A stretch of 64,000 nucleotides of DNA from contig CACBSE010000004.1 in the NCBI GenBank assembly GCA_902541775.1, positions 1-64,000 of the forward strand. The letters are read 5' to 3'. A program made the translations under genes and the position numbers. The notes below the pieces were generated by a model. It did not search any database, had not been told where the DNA came from, and worked only from the letters and a program-made list of their open reading frames with translations. Shown one piece after another: positions 24,949 to 33,957 of this stretch (positions are counted from its first letter, which is position 1; each line of letters starts with the position of its first letter). Origin of the DNA: an uncultured Litorivicinus sp. (GTDB lineage: Bacteria; Pseudomonadota; Gammaproteobacteria; Pseudomonadales; Litorivicinaceae).

Positions 24949-27060
24949 TTATCTTGATTCTTCGATCTGCGCAGTAATGGTGGCCACCACGTTGACAGAT
25001 TGGTCTTCGGGGATTTCTGTGTAGGACAAAACCGTCAAATCCGGAATCCGTGGTCGCACCAGGTTAGACAACCAAGGACGGATAATTGGCGACACAACCA
25101 GAATGGCTGGCTGCCCTTGATCCTCAATTTTTTGGACCTCGTTACGCATGGATTTGAAGAGTGCTTCAGCAAGGTCTGGATCAATTGTCAGGGTTTTACT
25201 TTGCTGCGACTGCTGAACGGCGTTGTGCAGCATCTGCTCTAGCTGAGGCTCTAATGTCATGACGGGCATATCATCGGAGATATCCACCAAGTTTTGGACG
25301 ATCATCCGGCCGAGTTTTGGCCTAATGAGTGCCGTAAGATCATCGGGATCTTGAGTTTTTCCGCCCTCTTCATTCAGAACCTCCAAGATGGTTCGCATGT
25401 CACGAATGGGCACGCCATCGCGTAATAGGTTTTGCAGTGTGCGAGTGATGATCGCGAGACTCAGCTTTGCGGGAACGAGATTCTCCACGAGTTTTGGAGA
25501 TCGCTCAGCTGTTTTATCGAGAATTTGTTGCACCTCATCATGACCGAGCAACTCCGAAGCTGTGCCATAAAGAAGACTATTGAGATGCGTTGCGATCGCT
25601 GTCGGAGGATCGACCACGGTGTATCCCAGTGTCCGTGCATGATCGCGTTGCGAAGGCTCGATCCAGACCGCATCCAAACCAAATGCGGGCTCCTTGGTCG
25701 CGATGCCTTCGATTGGGACCGTAATGTGGCCAGGGTTGATTGCTAATTCTTTTCCGCTGTAACTCTGGCCTCGACCACGAAGTACGCCATTGACAAGCAC
25801 ATGGTATGTATTGGGTTCAAGATCAAGGTTGTCACGAATCCGAACTGGCTGGATTAAAAAGCCAAGTTCTGTCGAGAGTTTTTTGCGTACCCCTTTGACC
25901 CGACTGAGTAGTTGACCACCGGTTTCTGTATTCACCAGTGGAATCAGACCGTACCCGATCTCAAGGGAGATTAAATCGACTTGACTGACGTCTTCCCACT
26001 GCACATCTTGCTCCTCGATAGGGCTAGTTGGGGCTGTTGACGCATCGGAGGCGGATTGTGCGGTATTTTTGCCAGCCCTCAGTCGATATACGATTGCTCC
26101 GATTCCAGCTGAAACAGCGGCGAGCGAAATAAATACGGTTGACGGCATCCCAGGGATAACGCCGAGGAGGAGCAAAATCGCTGCTGTCACAAACAATGCA
26201 GTTGGATTAGCGAGTTGCGTTGTTGTCTGCTCTGTCATCGACTGATTGGTCGTGACGCGAGTCACAATAATTGCTGTCGCCAGTGACAGGATTAATGATG
26301 GGATTTGTGCAACTAATCCATCACCGATGGTGAGCAGGACATAAATCTCTCCCGCGTCGGTGAACGACATATCGTATTGGGTGATTCCAATGGTCAGCCC
26401 ACCGATGATGTTAATAATCAGAATCAGTAGCCCTGCGATCGCGTCACCGCGAACAAATTTGCTGGCACCATCCATCGAACCAAAGAAATCGGATTCTTGG
26501 GCGATTTCAGCGCGTCGTATTTTTGCTTCTTCCTGATCAATCACACCGCTGTTGAGATCTGCATCAATCGCCATTTGCTTTCCCGGCATTGCATCAAGCG
26601 TAAATCGTGCAATCACTTCAGAGACTCGGCCAGCACCCTTTGTTACGACGATAAAGTTAATGATCATTAGGATTCCAAAGATGATGAATCCGACCAAATA
26701 ATTTCCACTGATAACAAAATTACCGAAGGCCTCGATAACCTTGCCTGCCGCATCGGTACCCTCGTGACCATTCACTAGAACAATCCGCGTCGATGCGACG
26801 TTGAGGGATAGACGTAGCATCGTCGCGAAAAGAAGGACAGCTGGGAATGAAGAAAAATCGAGCGGTTTTTCGGTGTGAATACTGATCATAATCACAATCA
26901 GTGCAATCATGATGTTCAGCGTAAAAAGAATATCAAGCAGCACCGTCGGTAGCGGTAAGATCAGCATTGCGATAATTAGAAGAACAAGCGCAGGGATTCC
27001 CATGGACTTGAAATCCACGTTGGGAATCCGTTGACGAAAATCTGACAGCGCAAGTTGCAC
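24949..27060 (-). CDS. flhA: Flagellar export gate protein FlhA
   Basis: 703 residues, normal length. Eight membrane helices in the N-terminal half, with the FHIPEP signature region RFTLDAMPGKQMAIDADLNS and RGDAIAGLLILIINIIGG, then the large cytoplasmic chaperone-docking domain (DAVWIEPSQRDHARTLGYTV, RDGVPIRDMRTILEVL). Start is GTG 27060. First gene of the minus-strand operon, ~59 bases after a predicted sigma-54 start. Confidence 0.97.
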   Translation of the reverse strand: MQLALSDFRQRIPNVDFKSMGIPALVLLIIAMLILPLPTVLLDILFTLNIMIALIVIMISIHTEKPLDFSSFPAVLLFATMLRLSLNVASTRIVLVNGHEGTDAAGKVIEAFGNFVISGNYLVGFIIFGILMIINFIVVTKGAGRVSEVIARFTLDAMPGKQMAIDADLNSGVIDQEEAKIRRAEIAQESDFFGSMDGASKFVRGDAIAGLLILIINIIGGLTIGITQYDMSFTDAGEIYVLLTIGDGLVAQIPSLILSLATAIIVTRVTTNQSMTEQTTTQLANPTALFVTAAILLLLGVIPGMPSTVFISLAAVSAGIGAIVYRLRAGKNTAQSASDASTAPTSPIEEQDVQWEDVSQVDLISLEIGYGLIPLVNTETGGQLLSRVKGVRKKLSTELGFLIQPVRIRDNLDLEPNTYHVLVNGVLRGRGQSYSGKELAINPGHITVPIEGIATKEPAFGLDAVWIEPSQRDHARTLGYTVVDPPTAIATHLNSLLYGTASELLGHDEVQQILDKTAERSPKLVENLVPAKLSLAIITRTLQNLLRDGVPIRDMRTILEVLNEEGGKTQDPDDLTALIRPKLGRMIVQNLVDISDDMPVMTLEPQLEQMLHNAVQQSQQSKTLTIDPDLAEALFKSMRNEVQKIEDQGQPAILVVSPIIRPWLSNLVRPRIPDLTVLSYTEIPEDQSVNVVATITAQIEESR

Positions 27061-27130
27061 GATTTAATTCCTAAAAAACAATGGTTTATGTCGTATCGAT
27101 TCTAATGTTCGAATCGTCTTAGATTTAGAC

Positions 27131-27147
27131 AGCAAGAGAAGTGCCAG
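27131..27147 (-). promoter_or_regulatory. Sigma-54 promoter for flhA-flhF-fleN-fliA
   Basis: On the minus strand CTGGCACTTCTCTTGCT, an excellent -24/-12 match with GG-N10-GC spacing. It faces away from the flgP promoter ~100 bases to the right. Confidence 0.85.
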
Positions 27148-27239
27148 TTTTGAATTCTGTGATTCTATGGATGACTTAATTCCGTTAGTAAATATTTTTT
27201 GTTAGCGACCGATACATAACAAAGAGTCCGAATTTAAGT

Positions 27240-27256
27240 CTGGCATCAATTCTGCA
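27240..27256 (+). promoter_or_regulatory. Sigma-54 promoter for flgP-flgT
   Basis: CTGGCATCAATTCTGCA, GG-N10-GC spacing. Predicted start near 27268, about 29 bases before flgP. It forms a divergent pair with the flhA promoter. Confidence 0.75.
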
Positions 27257-27296
27257 AGATGATTCGGGTTAGCCAAGATTCGGTCGGAGAATAAAC

Positions 27297-27800
27297 ATGC
27301 GAGCATCACTGAAAACTCTTGTGATAATTGGAACTGTGCTACTCGGTGGATGTAGTATCACGATGACACCACCGGGGCAAAATGCTGCCGCTCAGATGGC
27401 AACCCCTCAGGTTGAGACAGTCGTAGAAACGAAAGCCATTCCCGTTGTGGAACGTCGGAGTGCGATCCGCGCAACCGGTTATGCCGTAATTAGTGTGCAA
27501 CCATCAGATGTTGGCGCTCAACAACGATTGCTGGCGATCCGAGCATCTAAACTTGATGCGTACCGGGGGCTTACCGAGCAAGTGTATGGTCAATATCTTG
27601 ATGCGACGACAACAGTGGCTGATATGGCAGTTCTTAGTGATACCTTCCGAACTCAGGTTGAGGGGGTAATTTATGGGGCCAAGGTTGTGAGCATTGCGCC
27701 AGTCGGCGAAGACACTTATGAGACAACATTATCGCTGGATCAGGATGTCGTTGACGACCTGAGAGCGCTATATTTGGCATCAATGGCGAGTCGATCATAG
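27297..27800 (+). CDS. flgP: Outer-membrane lipoprotein FlgP (LPP20 family)
   Basis: 167 residues with a lipoprotein signal (LLGGC, Cys19). The mature part has the LPP20/FlgP pattern IRATGYAVISVQPSDVGAQQ, then LLAIRASKLDAYRGLTEQVY, GVIYGAKVVSIAPVGEDTYE and a final amphipathic segment. In Vibrio, FlgP helps build the H ring or basal disk around the LP ring. It is followed by flgT after two bases. No flgO homologue is seen beside it. Confidence 0.82.
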   Translation: MRASLKTLVIIGTVLLGGCSITMTPPGQNAAAQMATPQVETVVETKAIPVVERRSAIRATGYAVISVQPSDVGAQQRLLAIRASKLDAYRGLTEQVYGQYLDATTTVADMAVLSDTFRTQVEGVIYGAKVVSIAPVGEDTYETTLSLDQDVVDDLRALYLASMASRS

Positions 27801-27802
27801 CC

Positions 27803-28915
27803 ATGCGTTTTGTCGCTGGGTTGGTCAGCTGTTGCATGAGTTTCTGCGTCTGGGCCGATGGGCATCAGAATACAGTTGTGAGCGAGCAGGTGCTCAAAGC
27901 GATCAAAGAACAATTGGTTGCAGAGGCACAGACAGCTGAAACTCAGGTTACGAGCACGGCCTGGCTCGACAGCGACGGGCGACTCCATGAAAGCACCATG
28001 ATTCGCTCAGATGTTCGGGTCAGAGGTGTGCAGGTACACCGCTACCTCGAGGAAATGCGTCGGCCTGACGTTGAAATTACTTTGGACGAGAAACCAGGTG
28101 CATTGCCCGAGTGTTTCGCTCCTGATGATCACTTGGTCCGCACAGTGAAAGTGCATCCCGCCATGAAGTCTGGGCAGTTTGATGTGAACCACATGGGTCT
28201 TATTCGTCAGTTGGGAGAAGTCATTTACTCTGAGTTGCAGCAAAGTTTTGAACACAGTCCGCTCTGGCACACGATACGGCAGCAGCAGGTGACTAGTGGT
28301 TATTTGCAGATGGTTTCAGGAGTCGTGCCGGAGGTATCTCGATACGACATGCGGGTCACTATTAGTCAGGGCCAGCCTCCAAAAGCACATCAGATTGAGC
28401 GTATTCCGGGTTCAGATCCTGTTAGTACTTTTTTCAATGGATCGCCATCTTGGTTTTCAGAGTCTTGGGTTCGTGTTCACCTGTCGCTTACCGATACCGC
28501 AGATGATGGTCTGATCTGGCAAGCCCGCACCAACTTAAGAATTCCAGCGAGACCAGTCTCCTATACCGATGAAGTGCTTCCACGATCCATGAATCAAACG
28601 ATGAATGAATTGTTGTCAAAATGGATGGCAGATCTAATTCAATATGCTCGTTGCGAGCCCATCCATTTTGCGTTGATACAGCTGGCAAATAATCAAATGC
28701 AGATTGACGGTGGCACTTCGTCAGGAATTAGCGTTGGTGATCAGTTGTTGATTATTGATCGAGATACGATTCCGCAACGAAGTATGGAGCCGGGTGCTTT
28801 GGCGGAATTATCTCTTGTTCAAGTCACTCAAACGTTTGAGAATCATGCCACCATCGAACTTGTTGCTGGGGCGTCCCTGCAGCAGACTGGTGGTCGTGTG
28901 GCATTACCGTTTTAG
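27803..28915 (+). CDS. flgT: Flagellar H-ring protein FlgT
   Basis: 370 residues with a signal peptide (cleavage probably after VWA). Length and position after flgP match Vibrio FlgT, a periplasmic protein needed for H-ring formation and stator placement. The C-terminal part (MQIDGGTSSGISVGDQLLII, then LVQVTQTFENHATIELV) fits the FlgT C-terminal barrel. The N-terminal region is less clearly recognisable, so the call rests partly on context. Confidence 0.72.
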   Translation: MRFVAGLVSCCMSFCVWADGHQNTVVSEQVLKAIKEQLVAEAQTAETQVTSTAWLDSDGRLHESTMIRSDVRVRGVQVHRYLEEMRRPDVEITLDEKPGALPECFAPDDHLVRTVKVHPAMKSGQFDVNHMGLIRQLGEVIYSELQQSFEHSPLWHTIRQQQVTSGYLQMVSGVVPEVSRYDMRVTISQGQPPKAHQIERIPGSDPVSTFFNGSPSWFSESWVRVHLSLTDTADDGLIWQARTNLRIPARPVSYTDEVLPRSMNQTMNELLSKWMADLIQYARCEPIHFALIQLANNQMQIDGGTSSGISVGDQLLIIDRDTIPQRSMEPGALAELSLVQVTQTFENHATIELVAGASLQQTGGRVALPF

Positions 28916-28927
28916 TAGGGATTGATT

Positions 28928-29401
28928 ATGTTGCGAATCGCAAGTGTTCTTTTGATGTGTGTGACATATTCTGTCAATGCCGCAGATATGTCGGTTGATC
29001 AGGCGGTATCGCGGCTTCTGAAAGATATCCAACAAGAGGTCGAAGTGCTCAAGGTTCCCGTTCCGTCAAAGGCCCAGGTTAACCAAGAGAGACAAGCTGG
29101 TAAATCTGGTGGGCAGATCGTGACCACTGGTACGCATCGTGTCCGACGTGGTGAAACCCTGGACATGGTGATCCGAAAAGTCGTACCAAATTCGGCAATA
29201 CAACCGCGAATCTTGCGTCAGGCATTTGTGCGAGCGAATCCACATGCGTTTCGGCGTAGTAATCCCAACTGGTTGTATGCAGGTGCGGTGCTTCAGATTC
29301 CGGATATCGAGCATTTGCGCCAGGTTATTTTTAAGAACTCACCCAATCGGCTGAAGAAGAATATAAGTGATGAGAAAGCTGGCTGGGTAAGGTTTCCATA
29401 G
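28928..29401 (+). CDS. Secreted LysM/FimV-like peptidoglycan-binding protein
   Basis: 157 residues from ATG 28928. A signal peptide (LLMCVTYSVNA) and a coiled linker precede a LysM/FimV-type domain: HRVRRGETLDMVIRKVVPNS, AFVRANPHAFRRSNPNWLYA and GAVLQIP. FimV-type LysM domains bind peptidoglycan and mark poles. Between flgT and a second fliK-like gene, it probably belongs to periplasmic flagellar assembly. Since FlgJ here lacks a hydrolase domain, a cell-wall-binding helper would be useful, but this protein shows no catalytic domain. Confidence 0.65.
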   Translation: MLRIASVLLMCVTYSVNAADMSVDQAVSRLLKDIQQEVEVLKVPVPSKAQVNQERQAGKSGGQIVTTGTHRVRRGETLDMVIRKVVPNSAIQPRILRQAFVRANPHAFRRSNPNWLYAGAVLQIPDIEHLRQVIFKNSPNRLKKNISDEKAGWVRFP

Positions 29402-31054
29402 ATGGTGTCGCCGATCTCAAATCATCTGAGATCGAAGTTCGAACCCATGAGTCTCGAGCGGGTTCTACAGGCAAGCTATGGTAGCCGATTAGCAATTAGT
29501 GGCGATAGCGCTCAGTATACGCTGAGTTACGACACAGCCACAAAATCAGTGGTTTTGAAGGTGTTAACGCCGCGAGCAAATCAAGTCATTCCTGTATCAG
29601 CATCGCAAGATTTGATGTCCTTAGTGATCAAACATGGGTCTCTACGACTGGTTATAGCTGAGCCTGGTCCAGCTGATGCTGTGACTTTTCGGGGTGTGAT
29701 ACCAACGCCCCAACCGACGCAAGTCGTCCTGACTTATCGGTTCGATACGAGTGACACGAAGATTCAGCCGGCTGAGCAAATAAGCCAGCACGGAATCAAC
29801 GAAAGACATCCATTATTTTCAGTGATCAGTCGGATCGATGCGCGCCAAGTAAATGGCGCTTTATCCCAGCGACTAAGGCCTTTGATGGTCGACCAAACAG
29901 TCTCGATTTCGCCTGAGCCCAATCGTTTAGAAAACTCCGATCAACTTGTTCGTTCGGTGGTAGCATCGTTGCCAACGATCGAAGGGAACAAGAGCATGCT
30001 AATCCCAGATATCAATCCTGCAATGCCTCGACCCATTGGTCCCGATGCGTTGCCAAATAACGTACCGATTTCTCAGCCAATCGCTGCTGAGCTTGGGCTA
30101 AAACCTGGGCAGGTTGTTCAAGCGCTAGTCGCAAATGCTGGGGATAAAATGGCCTTGCAATTAAAAAATGGTGAAATTCCATTGCCCTCGAACCTTCGAC
30201 TTCCGGAGGGACAAGTTCAATTGCGAGTGATGCAGGGTCCCCAGGGTCTTCTATTGAGTTTTGTTGGAGCACAGACAGTGCCTGCTAGCCAAGCTGCAGC
30301 AGTTGGCGGCGTTTCTGCTGCTCTCGCCAATATTTTGGCGAGACCTGCCGGTAAGTCGCAGATCCAGAGTGTATTTTCGCCACGTGCTATGGAGTCTCTT
30401 CTTTCCGGCCAAGGGCTTGACCGCGAGGCTGGGGTGCTGCAAAACAGTCGTCTTGACTCAAATACGCTGAACGCACAAGCGATCGCTCGGGCTGTACAAT
30501 TTGGTGGGTTGAACACTGAAAGAGCTGTACTCGATGGAGTCACTTTGTCAGCTCAGACGTTGAAACCTTGGTTACGACAGATTTTGCGGCTCTTGCCTGC
30601 GCAGTCAGAAATCGCATCGAGGTTCTCTGACCTGATTAGAGACGTTGAGCGATTCCAACTCGATGCGATGCCAAATACTGGTAATCGAGATCACATCGGG
30701 ATGTCGGCGCTTTTGTTATTCAGGGATCAACTTCCCGTGGAACTTATTTTTGAGCGTTTGCCTTCGGCGGATGATGATGGCGCTTCAATATGGGTGATTA
30801 ATGTGCATACGTCGCTCGAGCATTTGGGCGAGATTTGGATGAAGTCGACCTTTTCAAGAAAAGATGTTGATTTGGTCATGTGGGCTATCGAACCGAAAAC
30901 AGCAAGTCTTGCAAAGGAAGCATCGATCGATTTGAAAGAAGCCTTTTCCGAAATTGGTCTGACTGTCCGGACCATTCAGATATTGAATTCTGAGCGAACA
31001 AACTTCCCTGATCGTGGTAAGCCAATGCATTCGAATTTGGATTTGCAGGCATGA
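29402..31054 (+). CDS. Second FliK-like hook-length control family protein
   Basis: 550 residues. The long N-terminal part is poorly conserved. The C-terminal ~150 residues match the FliK/Flg_hook domain: ALLLFRDQLPVELIFERLP, SIWVINVHTSLEHLGEIWMK and a terminal IDLKEAFSEIGLTVRTIQIL. An isolated FliK-like gene followed by a lone FlhB C-terminal domain is a known pairing (Bacillus ylqG-ylqH and similar), whose role is poorly understood. Starts directly after the preceding stop and overlaps the next gene by four bases. Confidence 0.7.
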   Translation: MVSPISNHLRSKFEPMSLERVLQASYGSRLAISGDSAQYTLSYDTATKSVVLKVLTPRANQVIPVSASQDLMSLVIKHGSLRLVIAEPGPADAVTFRGVIPTPQPTQVVLTYRFDTSDTKIQPAEQISQHGINERHPLFSVISRIDARQVNGALSQRLRPLMVDQTVSISPEPNRLENSDQLVRSVVASLPTIEGNKSMLIPDINPAMPRPIGPDALPNNVPISQPIAAELGLKPGQVVQALVANAGDKMALQLKNGEIPLPSNLRLPEGQVQLRVMQGPQGLLLSFVGAQTVPASQAAAVGGVSAALANILARPAGKSQIQSVFSPRAMESLLSGQGLDREAGVLQNSRLDSNTLNAQAIARAVQFGGLNTERAVLDGVTLSAQTLKPWLRQILRLLPAQSEIASRFSDLIRDVERFQLDAMPNTGNRDHIGMSALLLFRDQLPVELIFERLPSADDDGASIWVINVHTSLEHLGEIWMKSTFSRKDVDLVMWAIEPKTASLAKEASIDLKEAFSEIGLTVRTIQILNSERTNFPDRGKPMHSNLDLQA

Positions 31055-31320
31055 AGTTGCAAAAGAAGAAAGCCGTTGCGCTTGAATATGGTGCGCAAGA
31101 ATCGCCTACGTTGATTGCTAAAGGGAAGGATGATCTGGCTTTAGAGATCATTGAAGAGGCTAAAAAACATGGGATTTTTATTGCTGAGGATCCACAGCTC
31201 GTCGCTGCTTTGTCGCAGGTTGGCCTATCCGAGGAAATTCCAGAAGAGTTGTATCATGCTGTTGCTGTGATGCTTGCCTGGGCCTACTGGCTCAAGGGTC
31301 TCTCGCCAACAGAACAATGA
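31051..31320 (+). CDS. Lone FlhB C-terminal domain protein (FlhX/YlqH type)
   Basis: 89 residues aligning with FlhB just after its cleavage site: KAVALEYGAQESPTLIAKGK and then IIEEAKKHGIFIAEDPQLV and IPEELYHAVAVMLAWAYWL. The NPxH site is not present. In Helicobacter, FlhX can replace the cleaved FlhB fragment. The full FlhB at 16487 is intact, so this copy may give a second switch setting with the FliK-like protein upstream. Confidence 0.82.
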   Translation: MKLQKKKAVALEYGAQESPTLIAKGKDDLALEIIEEAKKHGIFIAEDPQLVAALSQVGLSEEIPEELYHAVAVMLAWAYWLKGLSPTEQ

Positions 31321-31330
31321 AGACGTTGAT

Positions 31331-31897
31331 CTATTTTTGATCTCTTGCCGGATGGTATTGCGGTTTAACCGAGATCAAGGGTTGTGCGTGCGGTGGAAGT
31401 TGCTGTGTTTGTAATAGTAAGTCAACAGATCGCTCGATAGCCTTTGGGTACCAGCGACAGACGGCAAGACCAGTGAGTCCGAGTGATAGAAAAATTAATA
31501 ACGTTGCTTTCATGCGAATTGACACTGGCTGGCTCTGATTGAGCGTGATGAGCCCAGATGAAATCCAAGTATCAGGGCCAATTGCCTCTGCACTAATGCG
31601 TGACCAAACCCCAAATTCGCAAACGACTGTAATTGGATCGTTTTTATTTTTTTGACTTAAGACATTTGAAAAAACTGTTGGTAGGTCTCTAATGTTGACT
31701 CGATTCGCGTTGACGAAGGCAAAACGATGCACAGGCTCACCGTTATCGCAGGAGATATTTGGCCGAGGTTGCCATTGGGTCATCGAAGTTTGACTGATAT
31801 TCACGAAAGCAATTAAAAGAAAAAGGCCAGCAATGATCATTGTAACCCGGAGCAACCCAGGGTCTGTTTGTTGAAGAGCGGGTTCGGATTTACGCAT
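31331..31897 (-). CDS. Two-TM protein with bacterial SH3-like domain, downstream of flgN
   Basis: 188 residues from ATG 31897. Membrane helix at ~16-36, then an SH3b-type region (FVNANRVNIRDLPT, ITVVCEFGVWSRIS, DTWISSGLI), then a second helix (~128-147). SH3b domains often bind peptidoglycan or peptides in the periplasm. It overlaps the flgN stop by eight bases, so it is co-translated with flgM-flgN. No family name is assigned. Confidence 0.6.
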   Translation of the reverse strand: MRKSEPALQQTDPGLLRVTMIIAGLFLLIAFVNISQTSMTQWQPRPNISCDNGEPVHRFAFVNANRVNIRDLPTVFSNVLSQKNKNDPITVVCEFGVWSRISAEAIGPDTWISSGLITLNQSQPVSIRMKATLLIFLSLGLTGLAVCRWYPKAIERSVDLLLQTQQLPPHAQPLISVKPQYHPARDQK

Positions 31898-32306
31898 CAC
31901 CAGATAAAATTGAACGCCGAGTTGCCCGTGTCGTACCCAGTTTTGTATAAAGCTCTAAAGTCGCTGACGGGTCTTGATTTTGGAGCGCAGATAGTGCCCC
32001 ACGAATGCTGTCTAACTGCTTCGAAATCAGTAGTTCATTACGCTGATGCGATCGCTTGCACCTTTCAAGCAGGGTCGTTATTTCGTTCCAGATCGGATCA
32101 TTCAGCAGTTGTTGTGTTGTAGCCTGATCAAGCTTCTCGCCGATGAAATCCAAACCAGCTAAGACCTCTAAAATTTTGAGTTTTTCAGCTTGAAGCGCTT
32201 CGAAAAACTCTAAATTCTGACTTTTTAGTGCTTCGAATTCTTCTGTGAGGAGAGAATCCAAACGTTTCGCAGAATTTAGAGTTTTCAATAGTTGCGTCGA
32301 CTGCAT
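31890..32306 (-). CDS. flgN: Flagellar export chaperone FlgN
   Basis: 138 residues, all helical (LLTEEFEALKSQNLEFFEAL, KRSHQRNELLISKQLDSIRG, LYTKLGTT). FlgN is the chaperone for the junction proteins FlgK and FlgL, which are enlarged here. Placed right after flgM as usual. Sequence similarity in the family is low; length, heptads and order support the call. Confidence 0.82.
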   Translation of the reverse strand: MQSTQLLKTLNSAKRLDSLLTEEFEALKSQNLEFFEALQAEKLKILEVLAGLDFIGEKLDQATTQQLLNDPIWNEITTLLERCKRSHQRNELLISKQLDSIRGALSALQNQDPSATLELYTKLGTTRATRRSILSGDA

Positions 32307-32315
32307 TCCCGAAGG

Positions 32316-32606
32316 CTACAGTAACTTCTCAATCTCCGTAAAGCCCTCTGCAATTCTCTTTGGATCCAATGGATAATTTCCATCTGCAAGCGCTTGTTTG
32401 ATCTGAGCGACCTTCACTTCGTCAAAACCGGCACGCTCCAACTCTACGACTGTTTCGTCGCTCAGTTGCACTTCATCTGAAATCTGACGGGCGGCTGATG
32501 CACTTTGAGATTCAACATCCGCACTTCTTAACTCGTCGTCTTTCTTTTGTTCGGGCTTTATTGCAGACAATGCTTTCGCACCGACGCCTGAAATTGGATC
32601 TGTCAT
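32316..32606 (-). CDS. flgM: Anti-sigma-28 factor FlgM
   Basis: 96 residues from ATG 32606 with GAGGAG upstream; an upstream in-frame start would add 17 residues and is unlikely. Disordered N-terminus and the FliA-binding C-terminal helices (VQLSDETVVELERAGFDEVK, VAQIKQALADGNYPLDPKRI, AEGFTEIEKLL). FlgM holds FliA inactive until it is secreted after hook completion. A FliA-type promoter lies just upstream. Confidence 0.93.
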   Translation of the reverse strand: MTDPISGVGAKALSAIKPEQKKDDELRSADVESQSASAARQISDEVQLSDETVVELERAGFDEVKVAQIKQALADGNYPLDPKRIAEGFTEIEKLL

Positions 32607-32645
32607 TTCCGTCTCCTCACAATCTGGAACGACCTTACGATCTGA

Positions 32646-32672
32646 AGATCGACCCAAGTCCCTATAACTTTA
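32646..32672 (-). promoter_or_regulatory. FliA (sigma-28) promoter for flgM-flgN
   Basis: On the minus strand TAAA, 15 bases, then GTCGATCT. The -35 half is strong (TAAAGTTA), the -10 half is 5/8 to GCCGATAA. Confidence 0.5.
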
Positions 32673-32704
32673 GCAATTTTTTGAAAAAAAGTCTCGGGCT
32701 GGTG

Positions 32705-33754
32705 CTAGAGGCCTCGCGCCTCATGTCGACCAATAACAATTCCCCTGATTTTTTTACCAGAATCTGGATTTTTTAGCAGAACCTGTTCGCCAATTTTACC
32801 ATTTTCCATCGCGATGGTTTCGACGGTAATCTCAAGTGCACCACGCTTGATGACCAGGCGAACAGTCTCATTTTTACGAACAAGGTCTGCGGCAACGAAG
32901 TCACTCGCATTCAGTCGTTGCCCAGCGCGTATTGTCCGTGTTGCCTCGAGTCCAATGATTTCTTCGACCCTCGTTAAGGCTTGAGGCCCATAGCTTGTGA
33001 TTGCCTCGAGCTTTGATTCCACCAGTTTTTCAGTAATGACCTGTCCGTTAACGATGGTTGTTTTTGCGATCAATACCCGTTCTGCGATTTCGATATCGCT
33101 CGCCTGGATTGAATGACCGGGCCTCAGCTGTGTTCTGGCGATAACGGTTTGCTTGGGCCATTGTGTGACGGGTTTACTCGAGGCATCCTGCGTTTGCCTT
33201 TCAATAGAAAGATCTTCAAGTCGGATCACTTCTCCGGCCTCATAGGGTCGATTTGGGATGTAGATAGCGATTTCTTCGCCCAAGAGATCAGGAGTAACGA
33301 CATCACCTTCTGACACGTTTTCGCGAACAACTCGCCCAAGAATTTCTTCTTGGCTAAGGGGCTCTGGCGGACGAGCACTATCGATTGACTGATAAACGAC
33401 GTGATCCTGATGAACTTCAGTTCCTTCGACCAAATTTTGCGTGAAAGTCCAAGCAAATCGTTGCTGTTCGATCTTTACCCGTAAATATCTTTTCCACGAT
33501 GGGTTCTCGCAGACGACTTCGACGGTTTTTTGATTATTGGTAAACGGGAACCTGATGGCGAGGTTGGATTGACAGTTTGCGATGGGAATCCGTCGATCCG
33601 GCGGAGTGACTTCGATTAAATCCCGATGGAGCGACTGATCGTTTGCGATCCAATCGGTGGTAACGGCCACAAGTGCCTCGTGGCCACCCGGAAATTCCCC
33701 AGCTTGAACCGTAGGAAGTGAAAGAATTCCAAAGAGCAAGAACAGTGCACGCAT
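32705..33754 (-). CDS. flgA: P-ring assembly chaperone FlgA, enlarged
   Basis: 349 residues from the ATG at 33754, which begins a clear signal peptide (MRALFLLFGILSLPTVQA). Typical FlgA is ~220-250. The C-terminal part has the FlgA/SAF pattern (GLEATRTIRAGQRLNASDFV, LVIKRGALEITVETIAMENG, IRGIVIGRHEARGL). The central region contains two more SAF-like segments (NVSEGDVVTPDLLGE, ARTQLRPGHSIQASDIEIAE), suggesting internal duplication. FlgA helps FlgI polymerise into the P ring in the periplasm. It is divergent from flgB. Confidence 0.88.
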   Translation of the reverse strand: MRALFLLFGILSLPTVQAGEFPGGHEALVAVTTDWIANDQSLHRDLIEVTPPDRRIPIANCQSNLAIRFPFTNNQKTVEVVCENPSWKRYLRVKIEQQRFAWTFTQNLVEGTEVHQDHVVYQSIDSARPPEPLSQEEILGRVVRENVSEGDVVTPDLLGEEIAIYIPNRPYEAGEVIRLEDLSIERQTQDASSKPVTQWPKQTVIARTQLRPGHSIQASDIEIAERVLIAKTTIVNGQVITEKLVESKLEAITSYGPQALTRVEEIIGLEATRTIRAGQRLNASDFVAADLVRKNETVRLVIKRGALEITVETIAMENGKIGEQVLLKNPDSGKKIRGIVIGRHEARGL

Positions 33755-33874
33755 GGGTGCAGTATGCGACTCCGGCCAAAGAATGCAAACGATGCCGGCA
33801 TACATTTGCCGTTTTGCCGTCCAGGCTCATGATCGGAATAGCTGTTAGAAAGGGTCTGGACCAAAAAACTCTGT

Positions 33875-33891
33875 TTGGCATACGGATTGCT
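33875..33891 (+). promoter_or_regulatory. Sigma-54 promoter for the flgB operon
   Basis: TTGGCATACGGATTGCT, GG-N10-GC spacing. Predicted start near 33903, ~55 bases before flgB. It should drive flgBCDEFGHIJ and probably flgKL. Confidence 0.82.
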
Positions 33892-33957
33892 TCAACGAGA
33901 ACCAGAAAACCATGTTGACGTAATCGACAGGATTTCAAAAAACTTTAGAGGTCAGAT

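Noticed and set aside
31318-31345. Terminator between the convergent FlhB-domain and SH3 genes
   Set aside because: Only GATC-TATTTTT-GATC, a 4-base arm, too weak to call.
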